Origin: a virus
DNA: 43,050 nt
IMG/VR virus record: IMGVR_UViG_3300020169_000031
Coordinates: 1-43,050 of that record
Reading direction: 5' to 3' (one strand)
The notes under the pieces were generated by a model. That model was not told where the DNA came from, searched no databases, and worked only from the letters and a program-made list of their open reading frames with translations. This document shows positions 21,984-29,862 of this stretch, piece by piece; the first letter of the stretch is position 1, and the number at the start of each line of letters is the position of its first letter. Both the position numbers and the translations under genes were made by a program.

Positions 21984-23843
21984 TTATTTTACTTCGCAGC
22001 TTCCGGCGACGCAAGCTAGTTCGCCTGCTAAGTCTGTATTGTCTTCTGTTTCAATGATCTTTGTAAGGTCAACATCTTTTAGCGCTCCAAGCAAAGCATT
22101 GTATTCTTCTTTTGAGCACTCTTGGAAAGGTAACTGAACGTGCGTGTGATCAGAATAGGGAAGAACAGAGAGACCGTTATAGACATTCCTGTTTTCCCAC
22201 ATCCATTCACCAACATCATCCCATTCACTTTCACGAACTGAGACAGTTGCTGAAACGTTGTGTGTGTTCTCTCCCTTCCGGTGTCCGGACTTTACCCAAT
22301 CACGTGAAACTCGTTCAATGCGCTTGAGTAGTGATAGGGCGCTTTCTGTTCGGTAGATAGCCCCTTCAGGAGCCTTTTGAGGAACTGAAACAACTGCTGT
22401 GTCGTGTGGTCGGAAGTATTCATCCTCAACTAACTCTGGATGGTTCTCCGAGAGATAAGAATAGATTGCTTCATTCTTGCCCAAGCGAAGCCGACGAATG
22501 TAATAGTCACTATGCCACGCATGAATACCTGATGATGTTCCAAGCGTTAGTGAAGTTGTACCAGCCGGCTTCACACAAGTGGTTCTTGCGGCTTGTCGAA
22601 TACCAATAAGATCGGCAACTCTTTTATTTTCTTCTTTTACTGATCTTGCGCCTGCTTCCATATCCAGATCCAACACTGCTCCTGATGCGATGCCGGTCAT
22701 TGATACGCCAATAAGTGCGTCTTTCTCTGTTGTTCTTCGCCAAACATCACGCAAGTAGTGAAAGTCTGTATAGCCGGCTTGGAGCGTGCCTAGGAAAGCA
22801 GCAGCACGGCAACGAGCTTCATACTCTTCTTGTGAGTCAAGATCTGAAGCATTGATCTCAGTTAGGTTACAGAACTGATAAGGGCGAAGTGCGATTTCAC
22901 AACAAGGGTTTGTCCCCCAATCCTTATCGTTTGATAGGTAGATACCGGGCTCACCTGAACCTGACTTTTGGATTCGATCCCAAAGTGAAAGAAAATAATC
23001 TTTATCAACTTTGTGGCGTAGGATTACAGCTGAGTTGTTTGCTCGACCACGGTGTGGGTTTGCTTCCCACCAGTCTCCAACCTTTGAAGCAATCATTTCA
23101 TCATCATCAGCTGAGAAAAGAGCGATAAGAGCGGCACGGCGAATGCCTCCCGCAAGGACAGCATCCGCAATATGGCAAATCATATCATGGACTTCGATTG
23201 GGTCAAGCTTATCACCATCTTCCTTCTGTGAAAGAATGCCTTCAAGCTTTACAAGACACTCACGCAAAGGCTGCGGTCCTGGCGCTTTGCCTCCTGATGT
23301 AACTAGACGAGCACCTTTTGGTCGGATGTCTGAAAAGTCAAAACGAATCCTAGAAGTACCACGATAGTAAGATAAGATTAGTGCTTTTACAGAATCAGCC
23401 CAGCCTTCAATTGAGTCGCCAATAAGAAAACGACGGGTTCTTTTTTCATTTGGCCGGCGGATCTCAGGAAGCTTTTCAACGTGGTGAGTTTGTACTGAGT
23501 ATCCCACACCTGTTCCTCCAAGAAGAAGAAACATTGTCTCGGAAAAAGCTGCTGAGTGGTCGATAGGCAGGTAGGCGCAGTTGTATACTCTGTTTGGCGC
23601 AACCTCAATAGGCTTTCCAGCAAACTGCATTGAGCGCATTGAAGGAAGAACCTTTCTAGGTCTTACATAGTCCTCATAAACATTGACGATCTCCCCGGCT
23701 AGATCTGGGTATTTCTTAACATGCAAATACATATTTCTATTTACCAACTCGTCCCAACTTTCCCTACGCTGTTGGACCGGGTCGTATTTGGCGTACTTCA
23801 TGTGCACCGTGATGTCTGATAAAATCTTTGTAGCAAGTTCCAT
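21984..23843 (-). CDS. nrdJ: Class II (adenosylcobalamin) ribonucleotide reductase
   Basis: 619 residues. VLPSMRSMQFAGKPIEVAPN near 66, YNCAYLPIDHSAAFSETMFLLLGGTGVGYS near 87, NPCCEIALRPYQFCNLTEIN near 312 and the tail LACVAGSCEVK (the redox Cys pair) match the monomeric B12-dependent reductase typified by Lactobacillus RTPR. The first Cys of YNCAY and the NPCCEI and FCNLTE Cys correspond to the radical and reducing Cys. It reduces ribonucleotides to deoxyribonucleotides without needing oxygen or a second subunit. It is shorter than RTPR (739). It is coupled to the helicase gene (overlap at 23843). Confidence 0.95.
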   Translation of the reverse strand: MELATKILSDITVHMKYAKYDPVQQRRESWDELVNRNMYLHVKKYPDLAGEIVNVYEDYVRPRKVLPSMRSMQFAGKPIEVAPNRVYNCAYLPIDHSAAFSETMFLLLGGTGVGYSVQTHHVEKLPEIRRPNEKRTRRFLIGDSIEGWADSVKALILSYYRGTSRIRFDFSDIRPKGARLVTSGGKAPGPQPLRECLVKLEGILSQKEDGDKLDPIEVHDMICHIADAVLAGGIRRAALIALFSADDDEMIASKVGDWWEANPHRGRANNSAVILRHKVDKDYFLSLWDRIQKSGSGEPGIYLSNDKDWGTNPCCEIALRPYQFCNLTEINASDLDSQEEYEARCRAAAFLGTLQAGYTDFHYLRDVWRRTTEKDALIGVSMTGIASGAVLDLDMEAGARSVKEENKRVADLIGIRQAARTTCVKPAGTTSLTLGTSSGIHAWHSDYYIRRLRLGKNEAIYSYLSENHPELVEDEYFRPHDTAVVSVPQKAPEGAIYRTESALSLLKRIERVSRDWVKSGHRKGENTHNVSATVSVRESEWDDVGEWMWENRNVYNGLSVLPYSDHTHVQLPFQECSKEEYNALLGALKDVDLTKIIETEDNTDLAGELACVAGSCEVK

Positions 23844-25231
23844 TAACTATTTTCTCCTTCAGTTTTCATTTGTTTGTATTGTTCTCGCAGATGATTCATC
23901 TGTCTTTTTGCTGTATTCTTTTTTAGATCTTCGATTGATTCATTTGTTGGCTCCAAAACTCGAATCTTAACATTGCTGGTATCCATATATAAAGGAAAAA
24001 CTAGCCCATCCGCACCGTTTCTGTTTTTTGCGACATACAAACGGCCGGTATTATTGTTTCGATCATCGATTGTCCTAGAGAGCGAGCAAATAAAATCAGC
24101 AACAAAGCACTTACTAAATGCTTCTGAAATAGCTTCCATCGTTACGATTTCGGCATTAACACCAGAGCGGTTTGTCTGAGATGCGGTCCAAATAGGACAA
24201 GCGTATTTTTGTGCTAGACCTCGTAGGTTTTCATAGATAGATTCAAGTTCAAATCTTTTGTCCTTATAACTAGTTACGGACTTTAAAAGATCGGCATAAT
24301 CAACAACGATTGTTCCAATAGGAATGCCTCTTGATACTAGCTTTTCCAAGTGGCGGTCAAGAGTCGCAACAGATGCTGATTTTGTTGGATACTCCTTTAC
24401 AATAATGGCGCCCTCAATCTCTTTAATCGAGTCTAAAACATCTTCTTTTCTATTTCTTAGTTCGTTTAGTTTGATCTCGGAAATACAAGAATCGTATCTT
24501 TGTGCTACCACCTTATCAGACAGCTCTAGTGTATAATGAACAACAGTCTTACCTGCTTTCGCAGCTTGTGCTCCTAGATGGGCCAAGGCCATTGATTTTC
24601 CTGCTCCTGTTGGTGCGATAACTACACCTAGTTCTCCAATACCGTGGCCACCTTGTGTTAGATCGTCAATAAGCGACCATCCTGTTGTAACGGGGTGCCT
24701 GGGCTTTTCCACATACCGAGCATCAAAGTCCTTGATAAAGTCGTGACCAAAGTCATTGTCCATTCCAAGCTTTAGTGCTTCGTCGATAACTCCTTTCACC
24801 TCGTCAAACGAAGAGCTTTTGATCAAAGAGATAGAATGTAAAATAGCTTCTTGGAGTTTCTGCTTCTTGCAAAAGTCTAATGCCTGATTCTTAATATAAT
24901 CAGAATCTGCTACAATCTGGTTTCCAATAGATTTTGCAACAAAGTTTCGAATCGTTGCCTGGACTGACTCTGGAAGATCTGTGATTTCAGTTCTTACCAA
25001 AGTCTCTAAGGTTTCTTCGGACGGATGAACACTGTATTCTGTTCTATGTCTGAAAATAAGCTTTGTTAGTTCTTGTAAAGCTTTGTTCTCGAAAAAAGAC
25101 ACGTCCAGGACTTCTTCCATTTGATCGGCAAAAGGACGATCGAACATAATAAGTTTGCAAAGCTTTTCTTGGAAAGACTTACCAAACTTCTCGAACCCGT
25201 CTTTATTACCAAATGTTGTATCTTTAATCAT
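23843..25231 (-). CDS. Replicative DNA helicase (DnaB / T4 gp41 type)
   Basis: 462 residues. An N-terminal all-helical domain to about 160 is followed by the RecA-like motor: TGWSLIDDLTQGGHGIGELG, Walker A IAPTGAGKS near 208, HYTLELSDKVVAQR (H1a) near 236, Walker B TIVVDYADLLKS near 318, and WTASQTNRSG (H3) near 352. The late basic segment YVAKNRNGADGLVFPL carries the arginine finger and loop region of DnaB helicases. It unwinds DNA ahead of the polymerase as a hexamer. No primase gene was recognised in the window. Confidence 0.95.
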   Translation of the reverse strand: MIKDTTFGNKDGFEKFGKSFQEKLCKLIMFDRPFADQMEEVLDVSFFENKALQELTKLIFRHRTEYSVHPSEETLETLVRTEITDLPESVQATIRNFVAKSIGNQIVADSDYIKNQALDFCKKQKLQEAILHSISLIKSSSFDEVKGVIDEALKLGMDNDFGHDFIKDFDARYVEKPRHPVTTGWSLIDDLTQGGHGIGELGVVIAPTGAGKSMALAHLGAQAAKAGKTVVHYTLELSDKVVAQRYDSCISEIKLNELRNRKEDVLDSIKEIEGAIIVKEYPTKSASVATLDRHLEKLVSRGIPIGTIVVDYADLLKSVTSYKDKRFELESIYENLRGLAQKYACPIWTASQTNRSGVNAEIVTMEAISEAFSKCFVADFICSLSRTIDDRNNNTGRLYVAKNRNGADGLVFPLYMDTSNVKIRVLEPTNESIEDLKKNTAKRQMNHLREQYKQMKTEGENS

Positions 25232-25233
25232 AG

Positions 25234-26217
25234 CTATGCTCCTTGTTTCGCTAGGGTTCTTTGGTTGTTCATTACCATTCTAGAAAAAAGACGGAGTGAG
25301 GACCAGTCATAGGCACCCAACCCTTCTTTAATCAGTTTCGCATCAAAGTCTTTTTGACTATACGAGAACGGTTCATTATACACTTCTTTTGTGCCGTCCG
25401 CAACCCCAATCGGAATGTCTGGCGCATAAAGTTGCATCATTTTGTAATTGCTGTATAAAAGGTCCTTGGACTCTAGCAGCTTTTTATGGACAGACATTTT
25501 CTTTTCTACCTTTCTACAGCCTTTGAGAATGTCATCAACCCCATAGAACTTATCCTCTGAAAGGAACGGAAAGGCCTTTACAAGCGTCTTGATGCCGACA
25601 CCCTTCACACCGGGTAGGTTGTCTGATTTGTCGCCCTCTACGGCCCTAGCCAGCGCCATATTGGTTGGGTGAACTTTATACTTTTCTGTTACTGTTTTAT
25701 GAGTCTCAAAACTATCTGAAATGGGACGGTATAAAATAGTATCATTAGAGCAAAGCTGTAAAAAGTCCTTGTCGCTGGATACAATGATCTTTACTGCGTC
25801 TTTCGAGCCTGGGAAAGTACATAAATAAGCAATAATATCATCAGCCTCTATTCCTTTGTGGAGGTATTGCTTTACCGGCAAGGTCTCCAAATACTCTATC
25901 AAGCGCAGTTGTTGCCAAACTTTGTTTTTTAGTTTGTCATCGTCAGTAAGATGGTTATAGTTCCAATTCATTTTGATTGGCTTACGACCTTCTTTGTATC
26001 CTTTGTTCTCGGATCTTTTGCGAACTGCCCCTCCTGGTCCGTCCCAACAGATGTGGACTTCTTGCGGATCGATCTCACGAATACATTTCTGCATTGACTT
26101 GAGAAAGCCATAGAACCCACCGATCGGATCCCCATTAGGTCCAAGAGAGGGGTTTACAACATATGACCTCAAAAACATATTGAGGGCATCGATGATCATA
26201 ATCTTTTTATTCGGCAT
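25234..26217 (-). CDS. 5'-3' exonuclease / flap endonuclease (T4 RNase H, Pol I N-domain family)
   Basis: 327 residues from the ATG at 26217; a longer in-frame GTG start at 26235 lies inside the preceding gene. Motifs: MIIDALNMFLRSY near 7, QYLHKGIEADDIIAYLCTF near 129, IIVSSDKDFLQL near 155, and the GDKSDNLPGVKGVGIKTL helix-hairpin-helix near 196, all acidic metal ligands present. It removes RNA primers and flaps from lagging strands. The separate family A polymerase gene lacks this domain, so the two may together replace a Pol I. Confidence 0.94.
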   Translation of the reverse strand: MPNKKIMIIDALNMFLRSYVVNPSLGPNGDPIGGFYGFLKSMQKCIREIDPQEVHICWDGPGGAVRKRSENKGYKEGRKPIKMNWNYNHLTDDDKLKNKVWQQLRLIEYLETLPVKQYLHKGIEADDIIAYLCTFPGSKDAVKIIVSSDKDFLQLCSNDTILYRPISDSFETHKTVTEKYKVHPTNMALARAVEGDKSDNLPGVKGVGIKTLVKAFPFLSEDKFYGVDDILKGCRKVEKKMSVHKKLLESKDLLYSNYKMMQLYAPDIPIGVADGTKEVYNEPFSYSQKDFDAKLIKEGLGAYDWSSLRLFSRMVMNNQRTLAKQGA

Positions 26218-26602
26218 TTGCAAACCATCCCTCACTCAGAAAATAGTCGACTAGTTCTTCGGCCATCTGGGCTGGTAAGAAACTAATCTCTCCTTCAAGT
26301 GTCCCGTCTGCTAATGTGTTCGCAAATACAAGGGTCTTTGTAGGGGCCACACCCCCATTTCTTGTCTTCCAAAGTCGTTCAAAATGGTCTTGGATTGACC
26401 CTTGACGAGTATACATGTCTTCTGGTGTTAGTCTAATAAAAGCTTTTTCGCCTGACGTTCTTGTTGTCGGCCCGAACTTGCCTCCGGATAATGCGTGCCA
26501 GCTTGTCGCAATCAACGTTTTTCCATCTTTTCGCATTTCTTTTACAACACCATACCGCTCGCCATATGATGGGTTGTGGTATTCAACTAGTTGTCCGTTC
26601 AT
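26207..26602 (-). CDS. Unknown protein with N-terminal small beta-barrel pattern
   Basis: 131 residues from the ATG at 26602, an ATGA overlap with the dCMP deaminase gene; a longer in-frame start at 26710 is unlikely. The N-terminus GQLVEYHNPSYGERYGVVKEM then LIATSWHALSGGKFGP repeats the strand-G-x-V-strand-W pattern seen in the three small proteins near 10 kb. After a basic linker the C-terminal 45 residues are helical. The function is unknown. Confidence 0.65.
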   Translation of the reverse strand: MNGQLVEYHNPSYGERYGVVKEMRKDGKTLIATSWHALSGGKFGPTTRTSGEKAFIRLTPEDMYTRQGSIQDHFERLWKTRNGGVAPTKTLVFANTLADGTLEGEISFLPAQMAEELVDYFLSEGWFANAE

Positions 26603-27030
26603 AATTTCATTTCTCCTATAAATTTTTCGTCGACAGAGTAAATCACTCGTCTGATACCAACGTGCCGCATTGCGGCTTGGCACATACAACAAGGCTTTGA
26701 CATACGCCATTCTCCTTGTGGGCTAATGCGCACGACATAAATGGTTGCTCCAGAGGTTGAACGTCTGTCAACCCCTAGAATACAACCAAGTTCTGCGTGA
26801 ACAGTAGCGTGTTCTGGTTTTTTCTTGAACTTAGCCGCAAAAGAATTAAACTGATTCTTATTGACGCCCAAACTCAAAACTTTTGATCCCTTCGCTAAAA
26901 CAGCACCGTGCCTAAACACAGGGAAGTTAGAGGTGCTGGCCTGCTTTGCAGCAAGGCCCAGCATCCTCCTTTCCCTACTCGTCGGTGCTCTCTTCGTCGT
27001 AGTAATCTTCTGCGTTTCCTGTTCTTTCAT
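26599..27030 (-). CDS. Deoxycytidylate deaminase family protein
   Basis: 143 residues. The zinc-binding signature is complete: ATVHAELGCILG (H-A-E) near 78 and SKPCCMCQAAMRHVGI (P-C-x-x-C) near 112, with NFPVFRHGAVLAKG near 33. It probably deaminates dCMP to dUMP for ThyX; a cytidine or other deaminase specificity is not excluded. I kept the start at 27030, which has AAGGA seven bases before it but overlaps the recA-like gene by 56 bases. A start at 26964 has a poorly spaced site and would cut the first helix. Confidence 0.88.
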   Translation of the reverse strand: MKEQETQKITTTKRAPTSRERRMLGLAAKQASTSNFPVFRHGAVLAKGSKVLSLGVNKNQFNSFAAKFKKKPEHATVHAELGCILGVDRRSTSGATIYVVRISPQGEWRMSKPCCMCQAAMRHVGIRRVIYSVDEKFIGEMKL

Positions 27031-28060
27031 CGAATTTCCTTACTACTACTTCGTCCATGATATCTAAGATCTCACGTCGGAATAAAGGATCTTCTAGCTC
27101 TTTGAGCCAATCAGCAGCACGGAACTTTTTCTCGGTCCCATCACGGAACGTTAGAGTATACCACGCACCGGACTTTACTCGATCGGAAATCTTAATTGCA
27201 TCCAACCAAGACTCCTCATCAAGAATACCTGGGCTGTCTGTCCCAAACATAATCTTGAACTCACAGTTTCGACCTTCGGTTCCAAACCTTGACTTTTCTA
27301 GCTTACAGCGCACAAGCTTACCAAGGCGGAAGCCAGTTTCATCTGTAATAAAGTTTTTCTTTGCTTTTGAACCTGTAAGCCAAATCCGAAGCGAATAAAC
27401 ATACGAAAGTGCTTTGCCGCCTGGAGTGAAGAAAGGTGTGGTCATTGCCTCAGCGATGTTTGAGGTAATGTTTGTTTTGAGCTGATTTAGAATCAAAACA
27501 GTTGCTTGCTTGTCTGCGACTGGAATTGAAAGCTTTTCTGTTCCCTTTGCTAGCACTCTTGGCTTCATTGCCATTGTTGCTTGAGGGTTGAAATCTTTCT
27601 CTAGATCTGCTCTTGCTGGTGTCATAGCCAACGAGTCCCAAATAAACAAAACACGATCTTCGGTTTGTTCTAGGATTGTTTCTATTGATCCAAGCACATC
27701 TTCAACGGTAGTTGCCTGAACATAAAGCAAATCCTCTAGCTCACAACCTGCCGACGTCAAGAAAGCAGGATCGATTGATGATTCTGAATCAAAATAAACA
27801 ACCTGAATACCTTTACGTTGAGCCGAAGCAGCAATCTGTGCCGCCATGTAAGACTTACCCGTCGACTCCAGGCCGGCGATTTCAGTCCACTTCCCAACAG
27901 GGATCCCGGCAACTTGACCCTTACAAATAATAGAGTCAAGCCACCGAGAACCTGTGGGGATCCAATCTTTCACCTCTGTTGGGTTTTCCTTTGTAAGATC
28001 GTGAGCGACGATTGCGCCCATTTTCTTATTTAGGATATCTTTTAGATCTTTGATCCCCAT
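26975..28060 (-). CDS. RecA/UvsX-type recombinase
   Basis: 361 residues from the ATG at 28060, after TAGGGGGTTT and 7 bases after the SSB stop; a longer in-frame start at 28129 would overlap SSB. Walker A IAGLESTGKSYMA near 63, VVYFDSESSIDP near 88, Walker B DRVLFIWDSLAM near 134, and VLILNQLKT near 186 (the L2/DNA-contact strand) match UvsX and RecA. It forms filaments on ssDNA and drives strand exchange for repair and recombination-dependent replication. The acidic C-tail (EDYYDEESTDE) is typical of RecA. Confidence 0.94.
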   Translation of the reverse strand: MGIKDLKDILNKKMGAIVAHDLTKENPTEVKDWIPTGSRWLDSIICKGQVAGIPVGKWTEIAGLESTGKSYMAAQIAASAQRKGIQVVYFDSESSIDPAFLTSAGCELEDLLYVQATTVEDVLGSIETILEQTEDRVLFIWDSLAMTPARADLEKDFNPQATMAMKPRVLAKGTEKLSIPVADKQATVLILNQLKTNITSNIAEAMTTPFFTPGGKALSYVYSLRIWLTGSKAKKNFITDETGFRLGKLVRCKLEKSRFGTEGRNCEFKIMFGTDSPGILDEESWLDAIKISDRVKSGAWYTLTFRDGTEKKFRAADWLKELEDPLFRREILDIMDEVVVRKFDERTGNAEDYYDEESTDE

Positions 28061-28067
28061 AAACCCC

Positions 28068-28805
28068 CTATACCAAGTCGGCAATTGCGTTGGCCACTCG
28101 ACTGCCGCCACCAGAGCGGATAGTCTCACTAGCCATCTCTTCCGGATCTACGTCGTCAGACATAAGAAAGGCATCTAGGATTTCCTGAACCTCTGCCGGA
28201 GTCTTTCGGGTTTGCATTCCATCAATGTCCGGAAGGTTTGCGAGCCACTCTTCGGTCTGATTCTCATCCTTGGAAAGCTTTGTAGCCTTTGGTCGAGGAC
28301 GAACCACGGTCTCAGGATACATCTTACCATTCGGCTTATCGTAAGTAACCTTGAGATCGAATCCAGCACTTGGGTCTGTGATGTCACCAAAGTCCGGATC
28401 CAGCACAGTCTTTAGAAGCTCCTGGTATACAGTCTTCGAGTAAGACCAAACCTTTGGACCATCATCTTCCTGTCCACGAACAATTACAGGTGAGAAGAAA
28501 CGAGCCTTAGCAGACAAGTCACGAGCCATGTTTCGGCTTTCTTCCGAACCCTCATCATAAAGTTTTCGCACGAACCGATCAAGCGCATCATCCTCGTTGA
28601 AGTTCTTCTTTGGCGAGAGGAACGGTTGAGAGTCGCCCACACGATAGTGGACAAAATACTGCTTGAATGGATCGCCATCAGGCGTAGGAAGAATACGAAT
28701 CTCATAAGTATTCCCGATCTCCATCTTTAGATACCGACCTCCGCCGTTACCCTTGTTGTTCAGCTTGTCAAGCTTCTTCTTCATTTTGCTCATATCAATA
28801 GCCAT
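28068..28805 (-). CDS. Single-stranded DNA-binding protein (T4 gp32 type)
   Basis: 245 residues. An N-terminal basic strip (SKMKKKLDKLNNKGNGGGRYLK) precedes an OB-fold-like core with IGNTYEIRILPTPDGDPF near 30, FVHYRVGDSQPFLSPKKNF near 50 and VVRPRPKATKL near 175, the pattern of phage gp32-like SSBs. The C-terminal 60 residues are acidic (ILDAFLMSDDVDPEEM) and would contact helicase or polymerase. A promoter with perfect hexamers lies 54-82 bases upstream, and the gene heads the SSB-RecA-helicase operon. Confidence 0.85.
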   Translation of the reverse strand: MAIDMSKMKKKLDKLNNKGNGGGRYLKMEIGNTYEIRILPTPDGDPFKQYFVHYRVGDSQPFLSPKKNFNEDDALDRFVRKLYDEGSEESRNMARDLSAKARFFSPVIVRGQEDDGPKVWSYSKTVYQELLKTVLDPDFGDITDPSAGFDLKVTYDKPNGKMYPETVVRPRPKATKLSKDENQTEEWLANLPDIDGMQTRKTPAEVQEILDAFLMSDDVDPEEMASETIRSGGGSRVANAIADLV

Positions 28806-28858
28806 GTGTACCTCCTATGGTTGGCTGCGGCGACCCGAATGGCCACCGAATTTAGTTT

Positions 28859-28887
28859 ATTATACACCAGAGAGTGGCGAATGTCAA
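28859..28887 (-). promoter_or_regulatory. Sigma70-type promoter, consensus hexamers
   Basis: Minus-strand TTGACA (28887-28882) and TATAAT (28864-28859) with the optimal 17-base spacer. It drives the SSB, RecA, deaminase, nuclease, helicase and nrdJ operon. Repeat copy D lies 47 bases upstream. Confidence 0.9.
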
Positions 28888-28933
28888 GCACTCGTTTCTC
28901 ATCGGTCAGACGCCCTTGAGCGCCTCACATTAG

Positions 28934-28975
28934 TTAGACGATCGAGCGCCGGATCTTATCCACGTAAAAACGAAA
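28934..28975 (+). repeat. DnaA-box repeat, copy D
   Basis: Shares TTAGACGA-CGAGC and GGATCTTATCCAC with copies A-C, with several substitutions; the DnaA box is TTATCCACG (28956-28964), one mismatch from consensus. Same orientation as the others, 47 bases upstream of the promoter that drives the SSB operon. A further degenerate TCAGACGCC...GAGCGCC is seen at 28906-28924. Confidence 0.75.
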
Positions 28976-29001
28976 AAATGTCCGGCGGCGATCGTGGTGC
29001 C

Positions 29002-29862
29002 TCAGTTCTGGTTTTCTATCAACTGTTCTTGGATCATCGTGCTGTATTGAACAATATATCCATAGTTGTGTTCTAAGTCCGAGCGATAAATAACAAATGA
29101 TGATGCATTTGATGGCTCTGTATTGTTTGCTGCTGTGTTGATGTCTTTAATGTTCATCAGCCTAGCCGGTTCCTTTAGCGCCTCATCGTTCAGAACATAA
29201 GTATAGCTCGTCTCTCTCGGGAAGTCAAGAGAATAAAAAAGTTTTTTTTCACCGTTCTCGACGTTAAAGGCTCCAAACGTTGCGATGCGGGCGGTTTCCA
29301 CCGGATCGTCCGTCGTATTTAGCACGGGGCGCTGGTCCTTACAGAAGTTGATCATGTGAAAAGTCGAAACAATAAGATCGTTTAGTTGTTCATAATAGTT
29401 TAGAATGTTGACTTCTGGGCTGATCTTCTCTAAGGCCATATTATCAACAATAAACATTTTTTCGATCAATCCGGAGCGAGCAAACTCCTGCATAACCATC
29501 AGGGCGGCTCTTTGTTGTAATTTTGCTGTTCCGTTGATTGTATTTGGGTCTGATTTAACAAAGATAACCGTTTTTGGGTTTTCTTTGACTTCTTCCATCA
29601 AAACCAAGGAAGTTGCTGCTGACCTTGCTGCTCCATTAACAACAAAAAGCAACTTATCGTCTGCAGCAAAGGTTTTTAATGTTTTTGACCACTTTTTCTT
29701 GGTCTCGAACATCTTACTTTCTAACTCTTCTACTTTTTTCGTTTTCGGGATCTTGATATCACCTTTTTCAGAAACGCAAAGAACAGAATAATCATAATAC
29801 TTTTTAAAATGTTCGGCAATCTGGCTTCCGCCGTCGCCAATACCAATAACTTTTTCAATCAT
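29002..29862 (-). CDS. Divergent tubulin/FtsZ-like protein (candidate)
   Basis: 286 residues. The order of elements follows the FtsZ fold: MIEKVIGIGDGGSQIAEHF (FtsZ: IKVIGVGGGGGNAVNRM), a DDKLLFVVNGAARSAATSLV segment in the place of the GTP loop VFVTAGMGGGTGTGAAPV, TVIFVKSDPNTINGTAKLQQ (FtsZ: VGVVTRPFTFEGRKRQLQ), then MFIVDNMALEKI (FtsZ: LIVIPNDRILEI) and a helix NYYEQLNDLIVSTFHMI. The Gly-rich T4 loop is altered, so GTP use is uncertain. It is coupled to the polymerase gene by an ATGA overlap. Some phages use such proteins to centre or move DNA in the cell. The assignment is mine from pattern alone; a non-GTPase role is possible. Confidence 0.55.
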   Translation of the reverse strand: MIEKVIGIGDGGSQIAEHFKKYYDYSVLCVSEKGDIKIPKTKKVEELESKMFETKKKWSKTLKTFAADDKLLFVVNGAARSAATSLVLMEEVKENPKTVIFVKSDPNTINGTAKLQQRAALMVMQEFARSGLIEKMFIVDNMALEKISPEVNILNYYEQLNDLIVSTFHMINFCKDQRPVLNTTDDPVETARIATFGAFNVENGEKKLFYSLDFPRETSYTYVLNDEALKEPARLMNIKDINTAANNTEPSNASSFVIYRSDLEHNYGYIVQYSTMIQEQLIENQN

